From Certhia americana (taxonomy: Eukaryota; Chordata; Aves; Passeriformes; Certhiidae): a stretch of 64,000 nucleotides of DNA. The stretch lies in the NCBI GenBank assembly GCA_018697195.1, contig CM031858.1, positions 108,872,944-108,936,943 on the forward strand, read 5' to 3'. A program made the translations under genes and the position numbers. Positions 35,322-46,916 of this stretch are shown in pieces; position 1 is the stretch's first letter, and every line of letters begins with the position of its first letter. The notes beneath the pieces are model-generated. The model saw only the letters and a list, made by a program, of their open reading frames with translations. It searched no databases and was not told where the DNA came from.

Positions 35322-36749
35322 CATTTTTCTTGGCATCATCCAGAACCATGTGGAATAACACAGAAACTCCTATAAGTTTGTAATAACATGCATTTCTTCT
35401 AACTGACAGTAAATAATTACTTGGTGATTCAACTCCATAAGAACTTTTGTCAAGGCTGTTTAAGTTTTTCTTATTAATTAAATTTAGTGGTAATGAGTCT
35501 ACTTTTCCAAAGTCGTTCAAAATGTTTCCGCTGATTTTGAGCCTCTATAGTGCAGGTCTATTAACCTACCAATGAATAAAGTAAAATAAACTTTAGAAAT
35601 CTATGGAAATGAATATGAAATGCAGAGTTCAGATCTGTCTACAGCTGTTTGATGCCTGTTCATATTCATTGAAATATTGTTTTTCTAAAATGGTGGAGCA
35701 AGACATTTTTGCTGATATAGACTGGAACTTCTCAGAAAAATATAAGAACAGCTATGGGTGGTTTTGAAAGCTTTTCAGTTCCAAATCATATAACAATTAG
35801 AAATATTTGGAAGTGATGGTCCTTTCTGAGCTGCAACTATTTTCTATCAATGTTTCATATCAGAACATGTCTGTGAATTTGAAAGCTGTCTTCCAGTCCA
35901 TTCTTTAAGAGATTTATGAAATCTACCCTACCTCTGTTCATGGAAACCTCCTGTTTTTGGTGAATTGGACTAACATTGCAGCAATGCAGAATTTGTTAAC
36001 AGTCATGATTATATCGTTCTGAATATAAATAACACTGCAAGTGTATGGATCAACTGTCTTCCAGATTACATGTTTGTTAACAATGTCATTTGATTTAACA
36101 CAGGGATGAAAAGTCTAAGTGAGAGTTTAGGACTTGAGTTTTTGTGTAGGGAGATGAGGTTCAAACTAGGATGACAGCACATGGCTTTATTTGGTGAGAA
36201 ATAGATGTGGGTGTATAGTAAAAAGGTGAAAGGGGGATAAATTAGGAATAGGAAGGCTTGATATGAGCAAATAAAAGATTTTATTAAATTATGATAACTG
36301 CTTTTTGCTCTGTTTTTATTTTCTTGAAAAGTTAAACATTTACAAGTGTGTATTACATCCCAAAAGTGTAAGTTTTTATCTTAATGGTATTAGGGTTTGG
36401 TATTAAATACTAGTAGATTTAGTTTAAAATTGCTTTAGTGAAGATAAGTACTTATAAAGATAATTTACAAAGATGGAAGAAAAAGCTGTTTATGAAGTAC
36501 CCCTGGGGAGTCACAAATTCCATAGAAAAGGGGTTAGGTTCCAAATATGCAGGAACAACTCGAGCTGCTAGTAACAATGCTTAAAAACCCTATTGTTGCA
36601 GATATCCTTGCATTTAGTGTATAGCAGTGAAAAAAGAAAATCAATGCCTTAGAGTATCATTTTCTGTGAAATGCTAGCAATTTCTTAATGAAACCTTTGT
36701 GTTCTATATTACTAGAAAGCATGAATCCTTAAAAGACGGGTGTGTTAAA

Positions 36750-36783
36750 CAAGAAGGAAAGAAAGAAAGAAAAAAAAAAAAAC
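36750..36783. repeat. (GAAA)n / A-rich repeat
   Basis: Three to four gaaa units run into a long A tract. Confidence 0.85.
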
Positions 36784-38087
36784 AAATAAAAAAGAACCAA
36801 TTTAATGTAGGGGTAAAAGTCAGTAATATCTTGTAATGACTTTATGTATGAAGGTATGGGAAACATTATGTAATATAACTTAGAAAATTGCTTAAACCTC
36901 AAAGATTTTTTGAAATGTTTATAAGTGAAAGAAGAAACTGACATCAATTAATGGGGTAATACTGCAAAACTATTTGCTTCTGGTTTGGTATTGGCAACAT
37001 TGCACCATTAAGAATTAAAGAGACAACATCTAAAACACATACCAAAGATGAGATATGAACCTTCTGAAAAGAAGATAATGAATGTACAGCATTCTGATAG
37101 AGCAGCTTTGATTCAGTGTCTGTACCACAACACGTTCTCACAACAAATTTCATGTTTCTTTTAAGTAACTGCAAGGGGTTGTTTAGTGCTTGAACACTAA
37201 AAAGAGTGAAATACCTGCTGTAGTAACCCTTAAAATGGTGTCCAGTGATTGTAATGGAAATTAAAGACACACATGAAGAAAATTCCAAGCTTAGCAGTTT
37301 CATGAAAAACAGGAGAACACAACTAAAAATGCAGCCCTTTTATCCAAATCACAGTGAGAGCAGTAGAAGGAACAGAAGCAACCTAGAAAAACAGCCTGAA
37401 GGCAGTAAATAGAGAATAGGTAAATTAATTTTGAAACAACACAGTCCATTTTATTTATTTTACTTTAAAAAAGCTATGTTAGACAATATTAGATAATAAT
37501 GATAAAAGAAAAAGGCAATTTGCTGAGCAGCAGGGTTTAGTGGGGTTATCTTGCACCTGGAAAGCTGCTCTAATTCTGCTGTATGAGATTTATTCTGGTC
37601 ACTGGCAGGGTTCAATACAATTATGGGAGTTTCTATAGACTTAAACCTTTCTTGTTATTAAATTCTCACCATTGAATCAATCCTAGTCTGGGTTTTAATG
37701 AACTTAAAAATACAGTCAGAATATTTATTGCAAAAAAACTTTTAAATGTTTGACATGTCACACTTGTTTTCTATGTTCATATGAAATCATCAAGCATGGT
37801 TCAGACAATGATACTCTGATTACGTAGCAGCTACATTTGAACAATATTCTATTATTCTGTATTTTAACCTGTAATAAACAGTGCTGATCAGAATAAAAGT
37901 AAAATACATTGTTCCAAATTCTGAATTCTGTTTTGAATAAGAGCAGAGTCGTGATCAAGAAAGAATAGCTATGGCTTTCCATCATAATAAATGAAATGAG
38001 GCCTGCCTTAAAAATCTTCATCATCTGTTTCTTAAAATACCCTTTGTTAAAATTGGTCACTGTCACTTTTCCAAATTTGTAAACCAA

Positions 38088-38420
38088 CCTTCCTTCCTTC
38101 CTTCCTTCCTTCCTTCCTTCCTTCCTTCCTTCCTTCCTTCCTTCCGCGCCTTCCGCGCCTTCCGCGCCTTCCGCGCCTTCCGCGCCTTCCTTCCTTCCGC
38201 GCCTTCCTTCCTTCCTTGCTTCCTGCCTTCCGTGCCTTCCGCGCCTTCCGCGCCTTCCGCGCCTTCCTTCTGCGCCTTCCTTCCTTCCTTGCTTCCTTCC
38301 GCGCCTTCCGCGCCTTCCGCGCCTTCCTTCTGCGCCTTCCTTCCGCGCCTTCCGCGCCTTCCGTGCCTTCCTTCCTGCCTTCCTGCCTTCCTTCCGCGCC
38401 TTCCTTCCACGCCTTCCGCA
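38088..38420. repeat. TTCC microsatellite grading into GCGCCTTCC minisatellite
   Basis: The left part (38088-38145) is a pure TTCC tetranucleotide run of about 14 units. The rest mixes TTCC with a 9-base unit GCGCCTTCC and variants (GTGCCTTCC, TGCGCCTTCC). A longer period is visible: 38238-38280 repeats at 38298-38340, exactly 60 bases apart. CpG is very dense here, unlike the surrounding DNA. Neither unit supplies stop codons, so long low-complexity frames run through it (132 and 188 codons on minus, rich in EGRK and ARK). These are artefacts rather than genes. Confidence 0.97.
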
Positions 38421-40654
38421 ACTTCTGTTTTTCGTATATGTTCATATATATTTTCTGATTGATGACTCTGTGCCATCAAGTGCCCTAATACCATAGAGAT
38501 ATCTCCAAAGTGGCCAGCAATTAGCCTTTGGTTTTGGTTTTGGCTTTTTTGTTTTGTTTTGTCTTGGGTTTTTTTCTCTAATGAAAAAGGTATTTTCAGT
38601 GAGAAACTGGGTAGCTGAATGACATGCATGTCTCCATGTTGTTAAAGTTTGGAGAGATCTTTCATGGATTAATCCATAGGAGATGACTAATATCAGGGAC
38701 AGTGACTAATATTAAAATTAGTTTTTCCTGCTGCTTCTTATGGTAATAGTTGCAGTACAATGTCACTGTTTCTTCAATTTTTTTTCCTTTTCAACAGTCA
38801 TTCTTCATCTTCCTAAGTGTTTATGCTAATAATCTCATAATGTACAATCACTTCAGTCTAGCAATTATCAAACTACAAAATGTTGCTTTACAGCAAACCG
38901 TACACAGATGATGTAGAAATGATTAATATCTCTAGTATTGTTCATTTGTTACTATGGAAATACTGTTCCTCTATAGAGCTATTAGTAAATACTGTAATAG
39001 TGATGCAGCCAATGACAGAAAAAGTCTTGGAAAGCACAGGGGTAAAATTAAGATGTATATTGTTAGACATCTGCAGTTTCAGCATAAATACATAGAAATT
39101 TATTTATTTCCCTTGCCTTTCTATGCTAAAAATATCCAGTTCAAGTGCGGCTTATTCGGACATAAACTTCACAAGTCAGTCATTGAAATACCTTATAAAA
39201 ATACATTCTAAATCAAAAGAGATGTTGGGGAAAAAATAAAAAACTTTACCATTTTTGTTATCCATTTAAGTGGAAGTGCATCTTCCCTACTAGATACACC
39301 TGTGTGTTTTGTTTTGTTCTATTTGTTAATGTTATGTTAATGTTAACTGGAGTTAATGTTCTTCTGCCTCCACATGATATAGAAAAGCTCCTCTGTATTT
39401 GTCATCAATATTTCTTTTCCTTGAATGTAACCACACCATTAGGAGGGAAAAAGAAATCTGGAACATTTTAAATAGTTCCCCTAAGGTTTCTCTGTGAGCA
39501 CATTTGTTACTTTCTGGTGTCTGAATTTTCCATGCCTAATGTTCTGAATGGCCAAATTATTTTTTCCTCTCTAGAAGCTATTAATGTCAGGGAAGAGATG
39601 GAAATACTTTCAGTGTAAAATTAATTTTTTAATTTTAATTTTCAAAGTATTTTATGGCTTGGTTCCTCCTTATTTGCACATAAACATGCTGTGAGACCAA
39701 TGTTTAGCCCATTCTTTCAGCTTCAGTCCAGCAGGGTCAAATATATATCTATAATATTTTCCCAGAACAAGTCATGTCCGCTGTTCATAAATATCATTCA
39801 ATTCTCTTATAGAACACTTTTGCAGAGATGACCCAAACAAAATTCAGCATACATTGTGACATTGGTGGGAGTGACCACTGCTTACCCTGGTCTACTGAGC
39901 ATCTCCTGTTCTTGACACCACATTACCTCACATGTTTCAAACGTGCCCGCAAAGCACAGCCATCCTAAGTACATGAAGAAACCTGTCTGGGAGTAAATGG
40001 GGATCAACATGGACTAGTTTATCCACATAAGTGTATCAGCTCACCAAATACCTACTATTTGGGGTTTTTTTTCTGATTTGTTTTATGTTTTCTGGCTTAG
40101 AGAAGTCATGACTTGTGGCTGGATATTGACAAACGTCAATGGCAGTAATGATAATATGCAGTGATAAATTGATATTCATTTCAGAGAAAGTTTCATTTTC
40201 TTCTCTAATTACAAAAAAACTCTGATTCTAAATAATGTGATTTCTATTTATAACCAAACATTTTCTTTAATAAGAATTAAGATAGAGGATAAATTATTTG
40301 AAGATAAAACTTTATTGCATCAGGTAGCATCATGTATGTGGCTAGTCTGGATTCTGGTCACAGGGAAAATAAACAGAAGTTTTGTAGGCTTTGGAAACAT
40401 CTGTATTCTGTGCTGTGATGGAGAAATCTTTGCAAAACACATTAATTTATTTCTAGTATTTCCAGAATTTAGCTTAAAAGACTGAGGATGCCACATGGAG
40501 TTCAGTGATCCCTCATGCAAACACCCACAGAAGATACGCTGAAAAAGAAAACCTGCAATACTTGTCATGCAAACTTCATGAAGTTCAAAAAAGCAACTTG
40601 CAAAGGTCCTGCACCTGAGTCAGGACACCCACCAGTATCAATACAGATTGTGGG
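38421..40654. other. Non-coding stretch, no gene recognised
   Basis: No gene recognised. A T/GTTTT-rich simple tract lies at 38528-38578. The other open frames (60-85 codons) show no domain. Confidence 0.65.
38528..38578. repeat. T-rich (GGTTTT / GTTTT)n tract
   Basis: Repeated ggtttt, then gtttt units, ending in T runs. Confidence 0.8.
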
Positions 40655-41352
40655 ATGAATGGATTGAGAGTAGCTCTCTGGAGAAAGACTTGGAGATATT
40701 GGTGGGAAAAAACTTTTCATGACCTGGCAATGTGCACTGGCAGCCCAGAAAGAGAGCCATATCCTGGGCTACACAAAAAGATGTGTGACCTGCAAGCCAA
40801 GGGGGTGATCATGATCACTCAACTCCTCTATTATGAGACATCACCCTTAGTACTATGTCCAGCTCTGGTAGACCTGAATGTGTTGGAACAGGTCCAGATG
40901 AGACCCAAAAAAATATGAAGAGATCTGGAGCACTTCTGCTTTGAAGAAAGGCTGAAGAAGAAGAGACTGTTTAGCCTGGAGAACAGAAATCTCTAGGGGA
41001 GAATGTATTGAAGCCAGCCAATATATAACAGAGAATTGTTAGAAACATGCAGACAGGGTTTTTGCCAAGGGCTTTAGGGACAGGACAAAGGACAGTGGAT
41101 TTCAAGCAATAGAGTGTGCATTTAGAGTAGATATAAGGAAAAAATTCCTTATTGTGAGGTAGGTGAGGCACTGGAACAGGTTGCCCAGAGAACCTGTGGG
41201 TACCCCATCCCTGGAAGAGTTCAAGGCTAGGTTGAATGGAGTTTTAAGCAACCTGGTCTAGCTGAGAAGTATCCCTGTTTATGACAGGGAGTTGGAACTA
41301 GGTGATCTTTAAAGGTACTTTCCAATCAAAAGCATTCTATGATTCTATGATT
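40655..41352 (+). mobile_element. CR1 LINE 3' fragment (end of ORF2 and 3' UTR)
   Basis: The plus strand follows the usual CR1 3' order. First comes the ggagaaagacttggagatat block after RT, then atcctgggctacacaaaaag, then gtccagctctgg. Next are gaaaggctgaagaagaagag and tttagcctggagaacagaaa, then gcactggaacaggttgccca. The end reads ttggaactaggtgatcttta, followed by attctatgattctatga at 41334-41350, the terminal repeat characteristic of CR1. Many stops break the coding part; the longest leftover frame is 87 codons. As usual for CR1, the 5' end is missing. This fragment and the one at 11.7 kb differ in tail type (ATTCTATG against TTCTG/TTCTA), so they belong to different CR1 subfamilies. Confidence 0.93.
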
Positions 41353-43604
41353 TTTGAGGTCAGTTGAATGTGTGGGTGGTGTCCTATAAAATTTATGTTT
41401 GTATGAATGAACAATGGCAATACAGAACTCTAATAGGTAGTCAAAATTATTTTTATGTGTATGATTTCAGGCACATGCTTTTAAGTGTGAGATAATAAAA
41501 AATGCTCACTGAGACACTGACCTGGAGGAGCTCCATAAAATCACTTAATGGTCTACATCACAGCTTCAAATGATTCAGTTCATTAGAATTAATGAGGGGT
41601 GGTAGATCTGGAAAAGATTTCATATTGGATATGGTCATAGTCATTTGTTCTGTTTGCTAAATAATTATGTCATTTTACTGGCACAAATCTTTCAATTTTA
41701 ACATATTATTTTTAAGCCACCTCTTTCAAAGTTTGTTTTGATAACCTTTGTTGGATGCAATATCCAAAATAGTTCACTCTGAGGAATAATATATAATTTT
41801 AAAAGGCATAAAAATACGCTGTTCCAGTTCCCAAATTACACAATTTTAAGATGTTACATAATGCATTAACAGCTTTGATGAATCCATTTAGTCATTCTTA
41901 TTGTATTAAGATGTCGACATTTCATTAACATCAGGATTGCTGTAGAACGTAGAGAGAGAAGTGAACTAACTTAAAAATTTTACTTATCAAAATAAAACAA
42001 ACCCACAAGAAAATCTTCTTAGACTTCTTCGTTAGTATTATAAAGGACTATTTTCATACAAGGTGCTTTTGTATAATCATTAACGCAAGCAAAAACATCA
42101 AGATTCCTGTGGGAACCTGAAACACATTTCATCTGTCTCTATCATTATGGAAATTTTGACCATTGGCTCTTAATTAGGTGTTCTCATTTGCATGATGAAA
42201 GTTCTTGAATTTGACTAGACACCATTCATAACTCTACTTTATTTAAGTTGCTTTGTAAGGAGTGATACATTGCACTGCAGTAAACAGGGAAAAAAAATCA
42301 AGACCTTGGCACTTATATTGCATATTTACCTTGCCAAAAAGAGCTCCTTAGGGCTAAAGCAGCCACGGATAGAGGTAGCAGTTGCCACTGTGTTCAGCTG
42401 AATTAAAGTCTTTTGAGAAAATCCACTGGTGGTCCCACCAGCCAAAATATTGAAAATAATCTCATGGTTGATGAGATAGCAGCAGTTGTGACCAGCCTGG
42501 GGCTCTAAAGCAAGGAGACTCAAAAAGGCAAGGATGTTTTGTAATAGTGCACTTTTCAACTCTGATAGCTAAGAAACAGGGTGTTCAAATGATCACAGAC
42601 ATTGCAGAAATAACAGAGCCATGTCTCATTTCATTAAAACAAAACAAAAAACACCTTCTTATAAGCTTGTCAGTGCTCAATTAAGAATCCATGTACACTG
42701 CAAGGGAAACTCAGATGAGTTAAAAATCAAAATTAGAATACAAAAATTAACTATTTCTTGGAAAAAATCCTGCCACCTTAAACGAAGCCTTGTGGATGGT
42801 GATCTGAATGTGTTAGACTGAATACAGGTTACAAGTGTTATCCACGCTGAGATTACTGGTCTCTGACCTTATCCTGGGGCTAGCTGTGAAGCCTAACTAG
42901 ATATTAGCATACATAATGAGAAAATACATCATATCACTGACTTAATCAAAATATGATAATTAATCATTGCTGTATCTGCCTTTGGGAATAAAATTTTTCT
43001 AAATGTTAATTAGCCTAAAAAAAGTAACAAGTGAGCTTTTTAATCTCCTTTACCTCTTTATTAGCCTATGAGCTAAGTACCTCAAGGGAGCCTCAACTTC
43101 TGCCTCCTCATTTTGTGTCCTTGTATTTTGCCCAAATATTAGACAACTGGGTCTCTTTCTTGAAAAGTATCTATTGAAGCCAGTGCTCTGTGAAGAACAG
43201 AAATGAAAAATTATTGCAGAAGCCAAAACCAGAGCTGATATTCTGCCTGATAAGTATGTCAAAACTATGATTTGTGTTTTAATTCAGTTTATGACTCAGG
43301 TGAAATTATTCGTTTAATCTTACAAATCAGATAAATTCTTGCAACTAATTTTTCACTGTTGCAATACATATAATAAGCATTATTTAAAATATTCAGTTTG
43401 CTTCAGATCAGAGTTGCTATTGTGAATCAGTAAAAACTAACCAAACACAAGCAAATTAAAATCCCCACCAAAATCCCCCAAAAACAACCCCCAAAAAAGA
43501 TGGGAAATGAGAACTGTCTTGGTGAGGTTCCTTGAAGTTTAGGCTATGAATTACTTTGACAAAGTGAGGACAAGGGAGACAAAAATTAAATTTTTAATCA
43601 AATT

Positions 43605-43655
43605 AAAATTGAGAAAACTCTCAATTTTGTTTCAATTTTATTGAAATAAAATTGA
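43605..43655. repeat. Two adjacent AT-rich hairpins
   Basis: AAAATTGAGA (43605-43614) and its exact complement TCTCAATTTT (43619-43628) surround a 4-base loop. Right after, TCAATTTTAT (43632-43641) pairs with ATAAAATTGA (43646-43655), again with a 4-base loop. A further ATAAAATTGA lies at 43657-43666. Confidence 0.8.
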
Positions 43656-44307
43656 AATAAAATTGAGAATTTTCTGAATTTTTTTAAAGGATAATGAAAA
43701 ATTCTGCCCATAAAAAGAAATTTCAGAAAGTAGCTCTAAGAAAATATCAGATTACATATATAGTTTCAGACATTAAGTTAAATAGGGTCTCAGTTCTATT
43801 TTTTTTTTTTAAGGTTTTTAAGAACAGCTCTCAAGAGATCCATTAAATCAGAACTAAGACTTATGTTTTAGACAGAAGGGGTTTGCAAATATCTTTTAGC
43901 TGTACAGATCCAAATATGAATCCTGTTTTTCTTCCTTCAAATCTCCAGGTTGTTGAGGTACAGATTCCAGACATTTCTTTCCAAGCTGCAAGATTATTCT
44001 TCTTTATATTTCCAAATCTCCAGGACTGGCTGTGTGACAAAAAGTTTCAGAAGCTCTCTCACCCTGTCATATTCAAGATCAGCCATTTCACACTGCCAGC
44101 AGGCCCTTTTTTAACACAGAACTAAAAGTGTTAGTAACACTTGCTTTTGCTAGAATCTCTTTTGGACTGTGTGATAGGACCAGGAAAAGCATGTACAATG
44201 AGATGCATTCTTTTTGGAGATACAGTTGTCATTTAGAAAAATATAAAAACTAAATATAAATAAAAATAAGAACTCTCCTTTGTACACATGATAATGCACA
44301 CATGTAG

Positions 44308-44338
44308 AATATATATATATATACATATATACACACAC
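44308..44338. repeat. (TA)n(CA)n microsatellite
   Basis: A TA dinucleotide run is followed by mixed TA/CA and then CA units. Confidence 0.9.
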
Positions 44339-44531
44339 CTTTTTGTGTTCAAAACCTGTGCATGTTTTGTAAATAGAACCCCCAAAAATAATGAAAAATA
44401 TATTAAAAAGTTATGTAATGGCTAACATTCCTCTGGAAATATACCATTAATTATGATCAATTCTCTCAGTATTCATGGGGTTGCAATATGTAATCCCTTA
44501 GGAATTCTGTTGTAATTTAGCATTAATTACA

Positions 44532-44563
44532 TAATTAATACATAATTAATTATGTATTAATTA
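44532..44563. repeat. Perfect 32-bp AT-rich palindrome
   Basis: Two 16-base halves, taattaatacataatt and its reverse complement, meet at 44547/44548 without a spacer. Further partial copies (ataattaat) lie on both sides between 44519 and 44581. It could extrude as a cruciform and is a likely source of small rearrangements. Confidence 0.85.
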
Positions 44564-46888
44564 CAAAATACATAATTAATTTCCACCTACAACAAAGCAT
44601 TCCTTAATCTTGAATAATGTGCTTATTGCCATTTTTGCTAACATCTCTGATTTTTTCCAGTGCCTTTCTCCTTTTTCCTCTAGTAGTCACAAGGTTTTTC
44701 TATGTATTTTTAGACTTCAATGCACAGAACTAAGATCTCCCTACTACCACTCAGACCCAAAGTAATTTGAATGCATTATTTATCCCTTGAGTAATTTGCC
44801 ACAACTAATCCTCACAAGCAGGTCTAATGCTGGATCCTCTGGGATATTCCTTATTTCTGATTAATATTAACTGTGAAAGCACGTCTTGAAAAACTTCACC
44901 AGTGGGGTACTGTTATGAGGCCTCTTCAATGCTGAAAACCAGGATGCCTGTTTTCCAGTGCCAACAGGGCTGTATCAGGTTTGTCAAACATGTGAGGTCC
45001 TGTGACACAGCCAGGGGAATGCCCCAACCCTGGCTTCCCAGGCGTGCAGCAGAACAGTTGTGGAAGCTTTTGAAAGTGGCTACACATGGTGGTTCCCGTC
45101 TGGCACTCTTTGATCCCAAACCCAAAACTGCTAGCACATCTATCCATATTTTTTGTGTCAGGCATATGGATAAATGCCTTGTTTTAACCTCTAGTAAATC
45201 TGTATTTATGTGGTGGTAGTGTAACTGGAGCTCTCTCTCTTCAGAGGTGTGTCTCAGCCAGGCCAATCTATGATGATGCTTCTTTCTCACTTTATTACTC
45301 AGCTGATAACACTGTTAAACTCAACGGGACAGCTACTTTCTTTTCAGAGGGTGTTTCAAATATTACAAAGTTCAGAGAGATCTTGCTGTCCCTTCAACAT
45401 GACAGTAGGATTGCAACTACCATATTATAAACCCAAATAACTCAGTATTTTGGGATTCAGGGGATTGCCTTTCCTGAAGAGTTTTTGTTTTTTTTCTTCT
45501 CTTTCAGATGAAATGTATTTGAACTGTCACATTATTCAGTCACATGAATGAGAAGAAAGAAATACACAGAGCTTTGCTCTTCTGACAGTACTCTTAAAAC
45601 CTCCTTTATACTTATTAAATACTGTTATCAAGGCTTCTCAAAAGAAACATCTTCCAGTTAGAAGACTTAAAAATAGACATTTTTTTTAAAAAACAGCCAC
45701 TGATATTTTAGCAAAAAGACTAAGTGTTTATAGTACACCAGAGAAAATAAAATTTCATTGGTAATAGAAACAGTAAAAAATGTAAACAAAATATGTTGTA
45801 TTAAAAATACTAAAGGTCAGTTTGAAAAGTGACTAAAAACATTACCAGCCATTTTCCAAGCTACATCTGCACTTAGTTTGGTGGGACAATAACACAGTAA
45901 CAATTTCAATAAGATTTTAATGCAAGTCTTTAATGGAGACCCTATTATGGTACCATTTACGATGTTCACTAATGATGGCACAATGATTTCAATATCACTC
46001 TAAAGGGATTCCATTATGAAGCCATTACAATATGAAGCTGCAAAAGCAAAATACTTTCACGAGAAATCCATAGAGAGAGTGGGATGGTTCCATTACTGGT
46101 TCCAAACTGATATGATGGCACTCCAAGGATCTCGCTACAAGCCTATAGGGACTACACCATGTAAAACGATGATATGCATGATAAGCTTCTTTACAGATAG
46201 ACTTGCACTTCCATTTTAAAATAGCATTTTGTTCTGAGACAGCAACAAAAAAAGTAGCCTTTAGAATCATGCTTTTTTTCCCACTTGCATTCAAAAAAAC
46301 CCTTCATTTGCCTTAACAAGCAAAGACCTTCATTCTTCCTTCCTTTTTAACTCTAGTCTTGCTGTCATGTTTTAGAGAGAAATTCAGCTTAGTTCTATTT
46401 CTTTCAGGTCATGTGTTTTTTTACCAGAAATGTATCATTTACTTCAGCACTCACCTACTGAGGTGAACATGAGAATAATCTGAGGTCTGTGCTATCATGC
46501 AATAGTCCCTTCAACTGACACTACTGACAAGGATTGGAAAAACTGTAGGACATGAACTTACTCAGAAAATGTCTTAAACCTATAGAGAAAGTTATGCATT
46601 GAAATGGTTTAAGTTTGGTTATCTCTCTTCATTTGTAAGGCTAAACTCTCTTGTAGTTTCTTATGAAAGGTCCATGTTAGAATTGCTTGCAAAGGTGTTG
46701 ATAGTACCTTTCATCAAGGGTAAAAATTTCTACAGAAGTGTGCCCAACTTGACAAAAAAACACAGCTAAGAGTCCTTTTGTGACATATTAAAAATTAAAT
46801 AGTTTACAGGCTTCTTATGGAAGATTTTCTGAAACTTCCCCACTTCCTCTTCTCCATTCTGCTACGCTATGAAATTGCAATCAAAATT

Positions 46889-46916
46889 GGGGCAGGTATG
46901 GGGGGGTTGGGGAGGG
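46889..46916 (+). other. G-quadruplex candidate
   Basis: Four G runs of 4, 7, 4 and 3 bases, separated by 7, 2 and 1 bases, meet the usual G3+ rule. No gene is recognised next to it. Confidence 0.6.

Larger units (their letters stand above)
29751..38087. other. Non-coding stretch, no gene recognised
   Basis: No host exon or RNA gene recognised. Contents are a possible regulatory segment near 31.0-31.27 kb, a region with open frames on both strands at 32965-33337, a GC-richer block at 33510-33800, poly-T at 35296-35321 and GAAA/A repeats at 36750-36783. The longest non-repeat frame is 119 codons on the minus strand (36944-37303), with no domain seen. Confidence 0.65.

Noticed and set aside
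36944..37303. 119-codon minus-strand frame
   Set aside because: No domain, membrane pattern or repeat recognised; this length is expected occasionally by chance in 64 kb.
38047..38629. 132- and 188-codon minus-strand frames rich in EGRK and ARK
   Set aside because: They are translations of the TTCC/GCGCCTTCC array, which lacks stops in most frames. There is no independent evidence for a gene.
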